From Asticcacaulis sp. AC466 (lineage in GTDB: Bacteria; Pseudomonadota; Alphaproteobacteria; Caulobacterales; Caulobacteraceae), in the NCBI RefSeq assembly GCF_000495815.1, contig NZ_AWGE01000008.1, positions 62,001 through 126,000 on the forward strand: a stretch of 64,000 bases of DNA, given 5' to 3'. Below the pieces are notes generated by a model that ran no database searches, was not told the origin of the DNA, and saw only the letters and a program-made list of their open reading frames with translations. A program made the translations under genes and the position numbers. Below are positions 52,319-60,860 of the stretch, in pieces (the first letter of the stretch is position 1; each line of letters opens with the position of its first letter).

Positions 52319-53362
52319 ATGGCGCTCGACACAGCTAATACCATCTCCGTCAGGACGATGAATATGATCCAGGCGCTCAATAGTGCGCTCGACGTCAGCC
52401 TGGCCCACGATCCCGACACGCTGATCTTCGGCGAAGATGTCGGCTATTTCGGCGGCGTCTTTCGCGTCACCGACAAGCTACAGGAAAAATACGGCCTGAC
52501 CCGTTGCTTCGATACGCCGATTTCGGAAGGCGGCATCATCGCCACCGCTATCGGCATGGGAGCCTATGGTTTGCGGCCCGTCGTCGAAATCCAGTTCGCC
52601 GACTATATCCTGCCGGCCTATGACCAGCTTGTCTCCGAGGCGGCGCGTCTGCGTTACCGGTCTAACGGTCAGTTCTGGGCGCCGATCACCGTGCGGTCGC
52701 CCTATGGCGGCGGCATATTCGGCGGCCAGACCCACAGCCAGAGCCCGGAAGCAATTTTCGCCCATATCACCGGGCTGAAAACCGTCATTCCCTCCAACCC
52801 GTATGACGCCAAGGGGCTTCTGATCGCCGCCATCGAATGCGACGATCCGGTTATCTTCCTGGAACCCAAGCGCCTGTACAATGGTCCGTTCGAAGGTCGC
52901 CCCGACGCGCAGGTCAAGACCTGGGCCGGGCATCCGATGGCCGAAGTGCCCGAAGGCCGGTACACTGTGCCCCTGGGCAAGGCCGCGACCGTGCGCGAAG
53001 GTAATGACGTCACCGTGCTGGCCTATGGCACCATGGTCCATGTCGCCCTGTCTGCCATCGAAGAAACCGGGATCGACGCCGAACTGATCGATCTGCGCTC
53101 CATCGTGCCGCTCGATATCGACGCCATTGTCGCATCGGTGAAAAAGACGGGGCGGTGCCTGATCGTCCATGAGGCGTCGAAATATGCCGGGTTCGGCGGC
53201 GAGCTGTCGGCCCTGGTGCAGGAACGCTGCTTCTATCATCTGAAAAGCGCGGTGCGTCGCGTCGGCGGTTGGGATACGCCCTATCCGCACGCCTTTGAAT
53301 GGGATTATTTCCCCGGGCCGTCCCGCATCGTCCCGGCCCTTCGCGCCTGCCTGGAGGACTAA
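52319..53362 (+). CDS. bkdA2: branched-chain 2-oxoacid dehydrogenase E1 beta
   Basis: 347 residues. Transketolase-like E1 beta: MNMIQALNSALDVSLAHDPD, FGEDVGYFGGVFRVTDKLQ, FDTPISEGGIIATAIGMGAYGLRPV-type text, and HSQSPEAIFAHITGLKTVIPSNPYDAKGLL. It forms the heterotetramer with E1 alpha and its start is 2 bases after the alpha stop. A terminator-like hairpin (53361-53403) and a repeat (53411-53453) fill the 97-base gap before the E2 gene, which is unusual inside this operon. Confidence 0.95.
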   Translation: MALDTANTISVRTMNMIQALNSALDVSLAHDPDTLIFGEDVGYFGGVFRVTDKLQEKYGLTRCFDTPISEGGIIATAIGMGAYGLRPVVEIQFADYILPAYDQLVSEAARLRYRSNGQFWAPITVRSPYGGGIFGGQTHSQSPEAIFAHITGLKTVIPSNPYDAKGLLIAAIECDDPVIFLEPKRLYNGPFEGRPDAQVKTWAGHPMAEVPEGRYTVPLGKAATVREGNDVTVLAYGTMVHVALSAIEETGIDAELIDLRSIVPLDIDAIVASVKKTGRCLIVHEASKYAGFGGELSALVQERCFYHLKSAVRRVGGWDTPYPHAFEWDYFPGPSRIVPALRACLED

Positions 53363-53403
53363 AGCAACAGTCTGGTGATCAGACCGCCGCTTTAGATTTT
53401 TTT
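53361..53403 (+). terminator. terminator-like structure inside the bkd operon
   Basis: Nested arms AAAGC/GCTTT (53361-53365, 53389-53393) and GTCTG/CAGAC (53370-53374, 53380-53384), followed by a run of seven T (53397-53403). It may reduce transcription of E2 and E3 relative to E1. Confidence 0.45.
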
Positions 53404-53410
53404 CTATGTC

Positions 53411-53453
53411 GCACTTTTTAACCGAAAAGTGCGTCACACTTTTCGGAAAGTGC
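53411..53453. repeat. palindromic intergenic repeat (CCGAAAAGTG type), second copy
   Basis: Inner arms CCGAAAAGTG (53422-53431) and CACTTTTCGG (53437-53446), outer arms GCACTTT (53411-53417) and AAAGTGC (53447-53453). Related to the element at 19357-19402. It ends six bases before the E2 start and overlaps the place where a ribosome site would be. Confidence 0.7.
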
Positions 53454-53459
53454 TTAGAT

Positions 53460-54746
53460 ATGGGACTCTTTCAATTCCACATGCCCGACATTGGCGAAGG
53501 TATAGCCGAGGCGGAAATCGCCGCGTGGCACGTCAAGCCGGGTGATGCCATCGCCGAAGATGCCGCCCTGTGCGATGTCATGACCGACAAGGCGACGGTC
53601 GATATGACCTCGCCGGTATCTGGCGTCGTGAAGGCGATTTTCGGTGAACCGGGCGGCGTCGTGGCCGTCGGTTCGGTCCTGGTTGAAATCGAGGTCGAAG
53701 GCGCCGGTAATGCGCCGGCGGTCGCACCGGTTGCCGCGCAACCCGACCCGAAACCCGCCCAACCCGCTGCGCCTCATGCGGCTCCTGTGGCCCCGCCGTC
53801 ACAGGCGCAAACCCAGGCTGGCCCGCCCGCCTTTACGACGCGTCCCGAAGGCGAGGCGCCCTTGGCCGCGCCGGCCACGCGCCACCGTGCGCACGAACTG
53901 GGCATTCCGCTGCAATATGTCTCAGGCACCGGTCCCGGCGGGCGCATAACGTCCGAAGACCTGGACGCCTACATCGCACGCGGTGGCGCCCGCCCGTCTG
54001 ACCCGGGCCAGACCCGGCGCACCGGCGTCACGGAAACGAAGATTATCGGCCTGAGGCGCAAAATTGCCGAAAAGATGCAGGAGGCGAAACGCCGCATTCC
54101 GCATTTTTCCTATGTCGAGGAATTTGACCTGACCGAACTGGAAGCCCTGCGCCGCGACCTCAATGACGACCGCGCCGACGCCACCCAGCCCAAGCTGACC
54201 CTGCTGCCCTTCTTCATGCGCGCCATGGCGGTATTGCAACCGGAGTTTCCGACCCTCAACGCGCGTTATGACGATGAAGCGGGCGTGTTGCACAGCTATG
54301 ACGGCGTTCATATCGGCATCGCCACGCAAACCCCCGGCGGCCTGATGGTGCCGGTTGTGCGGCATGTTGAGGCGCTGAGCGTCTGGGACTGCGCCCGCGA
54401 AGTAGCGCGCGTAACCGCAGCGGCCCGCGATGGCACCGCCACGCGTGAGGAACTGTCCGGTTCGACCATCACCCTGACCAGCCTGGGCACGCTTGGCGGC
54501 ATCGCTGCGACGCCAGTGATCAACGCCCCCGAAGTCGCCATCATCGGGCCCAACAAGCTGGTCGACCGGCCGGTGGTGTGCAATGGCCAGATCGTCATCC
54601 GTACCCTGATGAACCTGTCGAGCTCCTTCGATCATCGCATTGTCGATGGCCATATGGCGGCAAGCTATGTCCAGCGCCTCAAACGCCTGATCGAACGGCC
54701 GGCCCTGTTGTTCGTGACGCCGTTCGCGTCCGGGGAGCGGTCATGA
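53460..54746 (+). CDS. bkdB: branched-chain 2-oxoacid dehydrogenase E2 (lipoyl acyltransferase)
   Basis: 428 residues from the ATG at 53460; a longer frame from 53406 reads through the repeat and is unlikely. The N-terminal lipoyl domain (residues 1-80) has the lipoylated Lys in MTDKATVDM; a Pro/Ala-rich linker (about 85-130) leads to a peripheral subunit-binding domain (ATRHRAHELGIPLQYVSGTG, about 140-175) and the catalytic acyltransferase domain with SSSFDHRIVDGHMA (His and Asp). It moves the acyl group to CoA and forms the core of the complex. It overlaps E3 by 4 bases (ATGA). Confidence 0.95.
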   Translation: MGLFQFHMPDIGEGIAEAEIAAWHVKPGDAIAEDAALCDVMTDKATVDMTSPVSGVVKAIFGEPGGVVAVGSVLVEIEVEGAGNAPAVAPVAAQPDPKPAQPAAPHAAPVAPPSQAQTQAGPPAFTTRPEGEAPLAAPATRHRAHELGIPLQYVSGTGPGGRITSEDLDAYIARGGARPSDPGQTRRTGVTETKIIGLRRKIAEKMQEAKRRIPHFSYVEEFDLTELEALRRDLNDDRADATQPKLTLLPFFMRAMAVLQPEFPTLNARYDDEAGVLHSYDGVHIGIATQTPGGLMVPVVRHVEALSVWDCAREVARVTAAARDGTATREELSGSTITLTSLGTLGGIAATPVINAPEVAIIGPNKLVDRPVVCNGQIVIRTLMNLSSSFDHRIVDGHMAASYVQRLKRLIERPALLFVTPFASGERS

Positions 54747-56128
54747 GTGAAAAGCTGAAGGTCAGGGTTCTTGTCCTCGGCGGTGGCCCCGGCGGCTATG
54801 TTGCGGCCATCCGCTGCGGTCAGCTGGGGCTCGATACGGTCCTTGTCGAAGCCGATCGCCTGGGCGGCACCTGCCTTATCCGCGGCTGCATCCCGTCAAA
54901 GGCGATGATCCATGCCGCCACCACCTATGAGACGATGACACAGGCCGCATCGGGCGGGGCGTTCGGCATCCGGCTTAAGTCTTCACCGGAACTCGATATG
55001 GCCGAGACCGTGCGCTGGAAGGAGGGCATTGTCGATCGCCTTAACGGTGGCGTCGCTGCCCTATTGAAGCGGGCCAAGGTGCGGGTGATTTCCGGGTTCG
55101 GACGGTTTTCCAATGCGCGCACCTGTCACGTCACGACAGCGGACGGCGAGGTCGTCATCGAGGCGGAGCATGTTATTCTGGCCACCGGTTCCGTGCCGGT
55201 CGAACTGCCGTTCCTGCCGTTCGGCGGCAAGGTCATCTCCTCGACCGAAGCCCTGGCCCTGACCGATGTGCCGGCGCGGCTGGTGGTAGTCGGCGCGGGC
55301 TATATCGGCCTGGAGTTGGGGATAGCCTATGCCAAGATGGGCGCGCAGGTGACGGTGGTCGAGGCGATGGACCGCATCCTGCCGCTCTATGACGCCAAGC
55401 TGGTCGAACCGGTGCGTAAGTGGTTGAATGCGCACGGCGTGACCCTGCATCTCGAAGCCAAAGCTCTGGGGGCGGAAGGCGAGGGGCTGGCGATTGAGAC
55501 CAAAGCGGGCGAGCGCCTGATCCTCCCGGCGGACAAGATCTTGGTCACGGTCGGGCGCAAGCCTGCGACCGCGGGTTGGGGACTGGAAGATATGGCCGTG
55601 GCCATGGACGGCCGGTTCGTCCGGGTCGATGACCGCTGTGCGACCTCCAGCCACAATGTCTGGGCCATAGGCGATCTGGTCGGCGAACCCATGCTGGCGC
55701 ACAAGGCGTCGGCCCAGGGCGAAATGGTTGCGGAAATCATCGCGGGGAAACGCCGCCGCTTCGATCCGATCGCCATTCCGGCCGTCTGTTTCACTGAACC
55801 GGAAATCGTAAGCGTCGGTGCGGGGCCCGATGCGCCCGATACGGTGATGGGGGTGTTCCCGTTCGCTGCCAATGGCCGCGCCCTTTCGATGGATGCCGGC
55901 GAGGAGGGCGGATTTGTGCGCGTCATCGCCCGCGCCGATACCCACCGCATCCTGGGGGTTCAGGCGGTCGGGCGGCATATTTCCGAACTGGTCTCGACCT
56001 TTACCATGGCCATCGAAACGGGCCTGGTCCTCGAAGACGTGGCGGGCATTATCCATGCCCACCCGACACTGGGTGAGGCCTTCCATGAGGCGTCGTTGAA
56101 GGCGCTGGGGCATGCTATCCATATCTGA
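54743..56128 (+). CDS. lpdV: dihydrolipoyl dehydrogenase (E3) of the bkd complex
   Basis: 461 residues from the ATG at 54743, overlapping the E2 stop. FAD site VLVLGGGPGGYVAAIRCGQ, redox disulfide GGTCLIRGCIPSKAM, NAD site VVVGAGYIGLELGIAYAKMG, and the C-terminal dimer motif HAHPTLGEAFHEA with the catalytic His and Glu. It reoxidises the lipoyl group and makes NADH. The overlapping start means tight coupling with E2, so it is the dedicated E3 rather than the general one. Confidence 0.95.
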   Translation: MSEKLKVRVLVLGGGPGGYVAAIRCGQLGLDTVLVEADRLGGTCLIRGCIPSKAMIHAATTYETMTQAASGGAFGIRLKSSPELDMAETVRWKEGIVDRLNGGVAALLKRAKVRVISGFGRFSNARTCHVTTADGEVVIEAEHVILATGSVPVELPFLPFGGKVISSTEALALTDVPARLVVVGAGYIGLELGIAYAKMGAQVTVVEAMDRILPLYDAKLVEPVRKWLNAHGVTLHLEAKALGAEGEGLAIETKAGERLILPADKILVTVGRKPATAGWGLEDMAVAMDGRFVRVDDRCATSSHNVWAIGDLVGEPMLAHKASAQGEMVAEIIAGKRRRFDPIAIPAVCFTEPEIVSVGAGPDAPDTVMGVFPFAANGRALSMDAGEEGGFVRVIARADTHRILGVQAVGRHISELVSTFTMAIETGLVLEDVAGIIHAHPTLGEAFHEASLKALGHAIHI

Positions 56129-56201
56129 CAGCGAACGGTGAGCTGCTGTGCGGCTGCATTTTTCGCTGGAGGCCGGACCGCGTCTGGCCTAATCAGGCGG
56201 G

Positions 56202-57344
56202 ATGCACAGTGACATCGCTCCCTTCCACGCCATCGACATCAGCCGGCTGGCGCACAGCCTGAAAGCCGAGGGGCGTTCGATCATCCATATGGAGTTCGGC
56301 CAGCCATCGACCGGTGCGCCGCAGGCCGCCATTGCCGAAGCGCATCGCGTGCTCGACAGCGACGGGCTGGGCTATTGGGAAAGCCCGGAGTTGAAACAGA
56401 GGCTGGCCCAGCACTATTTCGACAGCTACGGCGTCGTCGTTGCGCCTGAGCAGTTTATCCTGACCTGTGGCGCGTCGCCCGCCCTGCTGCTGGCGCTGAT
56501 TTCCAGCTTTTCGCCGGGGCAGCGCATCGCCCTGGCCCGGCCGGGCTATGTCGCCTACCGCAATACGCTAAAAGCCCTGAGCCTGGAGCCGGTGGAAATT
56601 GCCTGCGACAGCGCCATGCGCTTTCAACTGACTGCCGAAGCGCTGGCGACGCTCAATCCCGCACCGGACGGTGTGATCATCGCCAGTCCGGCCAATCCGA
56701 CCGGCACGCTCATCGAACCCGATGAGCTGGCCGCCATCGCGCAGGTTTGCCGCGAGCGCCACATCCGCATCGTGTCCGACGAAATCTATCACGGCCTGAG
56801 CTATGTCGCGCCGGCCCGATCCATCCTCGAATTCGCGCCCGATGCCCTGGTCGTCAACAGTTTCTCGAAATATTTCAGCATGGTCGGCTGGCGGCTTGGC
56901 TGGCTGCTGGTGCCGGAAAGCCATGTCCATCGTGCCCGCGCCTTTGCCGGCAACCTGTTCTTGACGGCGCCGTCCCTCAGCCAGCATGCGGGGCTGAAGG
57001 CGCTGGACAGCCGTGATGAACTGGATGGCCATGTCGCGGTCTACCGCCGTAACCGTGAGCTTCTGCTGGCGGCCCTGCCGGCCTTTGGGCTGACGACCAT
57101 CGCGCCGCCGGACGGCGCCTTCTACATCTATGCCAGCATCGCCCATCTGACCGATGACAGCCTGGCCTTCTGCAAGACCCTGTTGCTGGAAACAGGCGTC
57201 GCCACCGCGCCGGGGGTCGATTTCGATCCCGTCGACGGGCACCGATTCATCCGTCTGAGCTTTGCCGTCTCGACGCCGGAAATTGAAGAGGCGATCCGCC
57301 GGCTGACCGTCTATTTCAGGTCGATAAATACAGGGTTGGAATAG
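56202..57344 (+). CDS. class I/II PLP-dependent aminotransferase
   Basis: 380 residues. Visible marks: IHMEFGQPSTGAPQAA, the ILTCGASPALLLAL cofactor turn, SPANPTGT, VSDEIYHGLSY, and the Schiff-base Lys in SFSKYFSMVGWRLGWLLVP. It moves an amino group between an amino acid and 2-oxoglutarate. It follows the bkd operon by 73 bases, so a role in branched-chain or aromatic amino acid breakdown is plausible. Its last 34 bases overlap the 3' end of the convergent PHP gene. Substrate not predictable. Confidence 0.9.
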   Translation: MHSDIAPFHAIDISRLAHSLKAEGRSIIHMEFGQPSTGAPQAAIAEAHRVLDSDGLGYWESPELKQRLAQHYFDSYGVVVAPEQFILTCGASPALLLALISSFSPGQRIALARPGYVAYRNTLKALSLEPVEIACDSAMRFQLTAEALATLNPAPDGVIIASPANPTGTLIEPDELAAIAQVCRERHIRIVSDEIYHGLSYVAPARSILEFAPDALVVNSFSKYFSMVGWRLGWLLVPESHVHRARAFAGNLFLTAPSLSQHAGLKALDSRDELDGHVAVYRRNRELLLAALPAFGLTTIAPPDGAFYIYASIAHLTDDSLAFCKTLLLETGVATAPGVDFDPVDGHRFIRLSFAVSTPEIEEAIRRLTVYFRSINTGLE

Positions 57345-58693
57345 ACCCACAGGTCGGGCCACGGGTCTTCGCCGACCGGGTCCGGCAAGGGCTCGGCTTC
57401 GTCGGTCGAGGTGCCGCGCAGGCGAATATAGGCGGGCGCGTCGGCTGTGAAGCGGTAGCTCAAGGTGATGATTTCGCCGCTGCGGGTCCAGTCGGCGGCG
57501 GTGAAGCGCTTGACGACATGGGCGGACGGCAGAGTGTCGGCATCGGGCGCGGCCTTGCCGGTTACCTTGCCCATGATCAGGTCGATGCGCTTTACGTCCG
57601 GATGGTCGCCATGGGCATTGGCGCCGGCGGGATCGCGCAGGCGCACCTTGACCGTCACGATCTGGCCTGTCTTGACGTGCGCTGTGCCGCCGATAGAGGC
57701 GCCCGCCACATCCATGTCCAGTTCGCTGACCAGATCGCCGGTGGTGACGAAGACACGGCCCTTGCGCAGGCCGTCGAGAATATCCTCAGGGGTGTGCCGC
57801 GCCAGGACATAGGTCTTGGCATACTGGCCGGGCCAGAAATCCTCGCCGCCGTCGGCAATGTTGCGGTGCGAATCCGACGACGCCGTGATCCAGAAATGCC
57901 GCCCTTCGCCGAGCAGGCTGTCCCACACGCCGCCGACCGTTGCCGTCATGGCGTCGAAGCCGCCAAAGGTCGGGGATTTTTCGTAATAGCCGCGTGCCCG
58001 CAGGGTCTGGGGCGTGACGCCAGGTTTCAACGACGCGCCCTGGTGGCCCGGCGCGCCTTCCATACCGACGGCAATATCGGGCGCCGTATCGTTCCAGGCG
58101 CGCAGCTCTGTCGGGGTGTGGCCGTGGTAGTCGCGTACACCCAAGGCGGACCGCGAGGGATGGTTGGCGATGATCAACGGGCGGTTTTCCATCGCGGTCA
58201 TTTCGCGCAGCATTTGCAGCATTTTCGCCGTGGTGTCGCGGGCGGGATCTTCGACCTCATCCTTGGCGTAGGCACTTTCAAAGTGGCGCAGGCCATCGCG
58301 TTCGCCACTGTCCAGCGGCATGATCAGGCTGGAGTGATCGCCGCCGGGCGTGTCCAGCTCCATGCCGTAGAACTGGATCACCTCGGGGACGTCCCGGCGC
58401 GCGGCCAGCAGTTCTGGATAGGCCTGTTCGGCGCGTTGAACCGACAGGCCGGGGCCGCCGTGATCGACGGCGACCATCCAGCTCAGGCCGTAGCGGCGCG
58501 CTTCCTCGGCATTGCGTGCCATGGGGTAGATGCCGTCTGCGCCCAGGACGTATTTGCCGTCCTTGAACCGCCCGGAATAGCGGCTGTGGACGTGGTGGTC
58601 GCCGGCCTGCCAGGTGCGGGTCTCAGCGGGGGCGGCCTGGGTCGCGCCTGCCACAGTTAGGGCAAGCAGGGCCAAGCTAAGACGGTAGGGCAT
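57311..58693 (-). CDS. exported PHP-domain metallohydrolase (CehA/McbA-like)
   Basis: 460 residues from the ATG at 58693 (GGAG upstream). Sec signal MPYRLSLALLALTVAGATQA. The PHP metal motif DHHVHSRYSG opens the mature protein, with WMVAVDHGGPGLS, NHPSRSALGV and SSDSHRNIADGG as further ligand-bearing blocks, and a C-terminal beta domain ends it. PHP proteins are metal-dependent phosphoesterases or amidohydrolases. It is the last gene of the minus-strand phosphonate operon, 29 bases after the DUF5690 gene, so a phosphoester in the periplasm is a plausible target. Exact activity unknown. Confidence 0.82.
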   Translation of the reverse strand: MPYRLSLALLALTVAGATQAAPAETRTWQAGDHHVHSRYSGRFKDGKYVLGADGIYPMARNAEEARRYGLSWMVAVDHGGPGLSVQRAEQAYPELLAARRDVPEVIQFYGMELDTPGGDHSSLIMPLDSGERDGLRHFESAYAKDEVEDPARDTTAKMLQMLREMTAMENRPLIIANHPSRSALGVRDYHGHTPTELRAWNDTAPDIAVGMEGAPGHQGASLKPGVTPQTLRARGYYEKSPTFGGFDAMTATVGGVWDSLLGEGRHFWITASSDSHRNIADGGEDFWPGQYAKTYVLARHTPEDILDGLRKGRVFVTTGDLVSELDMDVAGASIGGTAHVKTGQIVTVKVRLRDPAGANAHGDHPDVKRIDLIMGKVTGKAAPDADTLPSAHVVKRFTAADWTRSGEIITLSYRFTADAPAYIRLRGTSTDEAEPLPDPVGEDPWPDLWVYSNPVFIDLK

Positions 58694-58722
58694 GGACACT
58701 CCGGTATCTTTAGGCGGGACCA

Positions 58723-60015
58723 TCAGTTGCGCAGGCGGCGGGAGAAGTAGACGGCGCTGTAGGCCAGCAGGATCAGGCCGAGACCGGCGGTACCATAGGC
58801 GGCGGCAGCGAGAAACTGCGTCCATGGCAGCACGACGCCGCTGAAATTCTTGAACAGCAACAGGGCGACGGAGCCGAGATAGCCGCTGGCATCGGCGACG
58901 TAGATGAGAAAGCCCGCGGTTCCGGCCATACGGCTGGCGGCGATAAAGCGGTCGAAAAGAAGCGCGTTGAACGGCGTATAGGCCAGATAGAGACCGCCAC
59001 CGAGCAGGATCATCCACCAGACCGGACCGGTCAGGCCTTGCTGGAACGCGAAGGTGGCGCCCGCCGCCAACAGAAGACCCAGGCCGACCATGGCCAGGTT
59101 GGCCATGAAGGCGATCCGGTTGTCACGGAAGATGGTCAGCAAGGCCATGGCGAGCAGGACGGCGGCACCGACGGGCAATTCCGAAACGGTGAAGATGGAG
59201 GCGCTGTCCTTGAAGCCGAGGTCCGTCCAGATTTCCGCCGCAAAATTATCGCGGAAGTCGCGCAGGGCGGTCAGGCCGACATATAGGACGATCAGGGCGA
59301 CAAGACCCGGCGCGTAGGCCGAAAACACCGCGCGGCGAGCCGTCCGGTTCATGGGCACACGGGCGGTGCGGGCGGCTTCGTCTTCGGCGCTGGGCGGGGG
59401 CATCTGGGCGAGGCCCAGGACGCAGATCAGCAGCAGGGGCGCGAAGATAAGGCCGGTGACGGCGGGCATCCAGAATTCCGTCGCCCAGCCTTGCAGCATG
59501 ACCCATTTACCGACCGACTTCACCACGCCGGACGAGACGATGAAACTGGCGCACAGGATCGAGCCCAGGATTTCGGAGGCGCGGCGGCCTTCGAGAAAGC
59601 CGAACACCAGGCCCCAGATCAGGCCAAGGGACAGGCCGTTGAAAAAGAGGCAGGCAATGTTCCACGGCGCGGGGACGGCGGCAAACGCGACCAAGGTCAG
59701 TTCGGCGAATCCGATCAGAAGGACTATGGCCAAGGCACGCCACCGTGGGGGTAATTCCGACACCACCTTGACGCCGATGACCTTGGACAGGGCGTAACCG
59801 AAGACCTGGAAGATGACCAGGGCGATCTTGTAATCGACCACAATGCCGAACCCCAGGGCCCCGACATCAGCATAGCTGGCGACGGCGAACGGCTTGCGGT
59901 AGGCATACATGGCGAAATAGGCGCCGAACGCCATAAGCCCGCCGTATAGGGCGAAAACCGGCGTCGGCGCCTTGGCCAGCCAGCGTTGAAACGGAGACAA
60001 TGCGGCGGCGGTCAT
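58723..60015 (-). CDS. DUF5690/MFS-like transporter of the phosphonate operon
   Basis: 430 residues, about 12 membrane segments. N-terminal FALYGGLMAFGAYFAMYAYRK and GLSLGLIWGLVFGFLEGRR are typical of the DUF5690 branch of the major facilitator superfamily, related to the organophosphate:phosphate antiporters (GlpT/UhpT type). AAGGAA precedes the ATG; it begins 13 bases after the phnX stop. It probably brings a phosphonate or organophosphate into the cytoplasm. Substrate inferred from neighbours only. Confidence 0.8.
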   Translation of the reverse strand: MTAAALSPFQRWLAKAPTPVFALYGGLMAFGAYFAMYAYRKPFAVASYADVGALGFGIVVDYKIALVIFQVFGYALSKVIGVKVVSELPPRWRALAIVLLIGFAELTLVAFAAVPAPWNIACLFFNGLSLGLIWGLVFGFLEGRRASEILGSILCASFIVSSGVVKSVGKWVMLQGWATEFWMPAVTGLIFAPLLLICVLGLAQMPPPSAEDEAARTARVPMNRTARRAVFSAYAPGLVALIVLYVGLTALRDFRDNFAAEIWTDLGFKDSASIFTVSELPVGAAVLLAMALLTIFRDNRIAFMANLAMVGLGLLLAAGATFAFQQGLTGPVWWMILLGGGLYLAYTPFNALLFDRFIAASRMAGTAGFLIYVADASGYLGSVALLLFKNFSGVVLPWTQFLAAAAYGTAGLGLILLAYSAVYFSRRLRN

Positions 60016-60028
60016 ATTGGGCTTTCCT

Positions 60029-60853
60029 TCAGGTCCGTGTGGCGCCGGGGCGCTGGCCGGCGGTTATGCGGGCCTCAAGCTCAGGCAGCAGGGCAGCGAT
60101 GTCGGCAACGCTGTCCACAACGTAGTCAGCCCCCGCCGCCAGCAGACCGTCACGGGCCTGCGATACACGCCCATTGCGAAGCATTGGTGACAGCGCGGCA
60201 TAGGACGGCATGTCCAGGCCCGTACCATTGCCGCTGGCCGCAACACCGATGGTCCAGACACCGGCTTCGCGGCCCTCCTGGATGCCGACCACGGCATCAT
60301 CGACCTTTACGCAGGCGCGCGCCGGCCAGGCGCCCAGTTCGACCAGGGCCTTCCATGTCATGAGCGGAGAGGGGCGCCCCTCTGGCGTTTCACCGGCGCA
60401 GACGACCAGATCGGGCGAATAACCCTGCGCGGCGGCGCGCGGCAGTATGGCCTGCATCATCTCACGGCTGTAGCCGGTGCCGGAGCCAATGCGCACGCCG
60501 CGACCGCGCAGGTTACCAACCAGGTCGGCGGCGCCGGGAATAAGGTCGGCGGTGGCGGCTGCGGCGTCGATCATGTCGGGCGCGAGGTCTAACAGGAGCC
60601 TGTCCAGGTCCGCCTCTCCCGCGTCGGTGCCATGTGTGTCGCGCCAGACGGTGCGCATGGGGTTACGATTGAGGATGGCGGCGATGTGGGCGCGCTTGGC
60701 CATGCCCATGTCGGCGCGGGCCTCCGCCTCGCTGAGGGTAAAGCCTTCACGGGCGAACAGGGCCTGAAGCGCCCGAACGGGTGCCAGGCTGCCGTAATCG
60801 ACCATTGTGCCGGCCCAGTCGAATACGAAGGCCTTGATAGGGGAAGGGGTCAT
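60029..60853 (-). CDS. phnX: phosphonoacetaldehyde hydrolase
   Basis: 274 residues from the ATG at 60853 (GAGG seven bases upstream). HAD-superfamily enzyme with the nucleophile in FVFDWAGTMVDYGS, the cap-domain Lys in ADMGMAKRAHIAAIL that forms a Schiff base with the substrate, and VKVDDAVVGIQEGREAGVWT for the acidic metal ligands. It splits phosphonoacetaldehyde into acetaldehyde and phosphate, the last step of 2-aminoethylphosphonate use. It lies 7 bases after the FAD oxidoreductase gene. No phnW transaminase is present; the oxidoreductase probably takes its place. Confidence 0.93.
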   Translation of the reverse strand: MTPSPIKAFVFDWAGTMVDYGSLAPVRALQALFAREGFTLSEAEARADMGMAKRAHIAAILNRNPMRTVWRDTHGTDAGEADLDRLLLDLAPDMIDAAAATADLIPGAADLVGNLRGRGVRIGSGTGYSREMMQAILPRAAAQGYSPDLVVCAGETPEGRPSPLMTWKALVELGAWPARACVKVDDAVVGIQEGREAGVWTIGVAASGNGTGLDMPSYAALSPMLRNGRVSQARDGLLAAGADYVVDSVADIAALLPELEARITAGQRPGATRT

Positions 60854-60860
60854 GGAGTCC

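Noticed and set aside
53406-53459. Upstream start for the E2 gene
   Set aside because: It would add 18 residues from the palindromic repeat; E2 proteins begin directly with the lipoyl domain.
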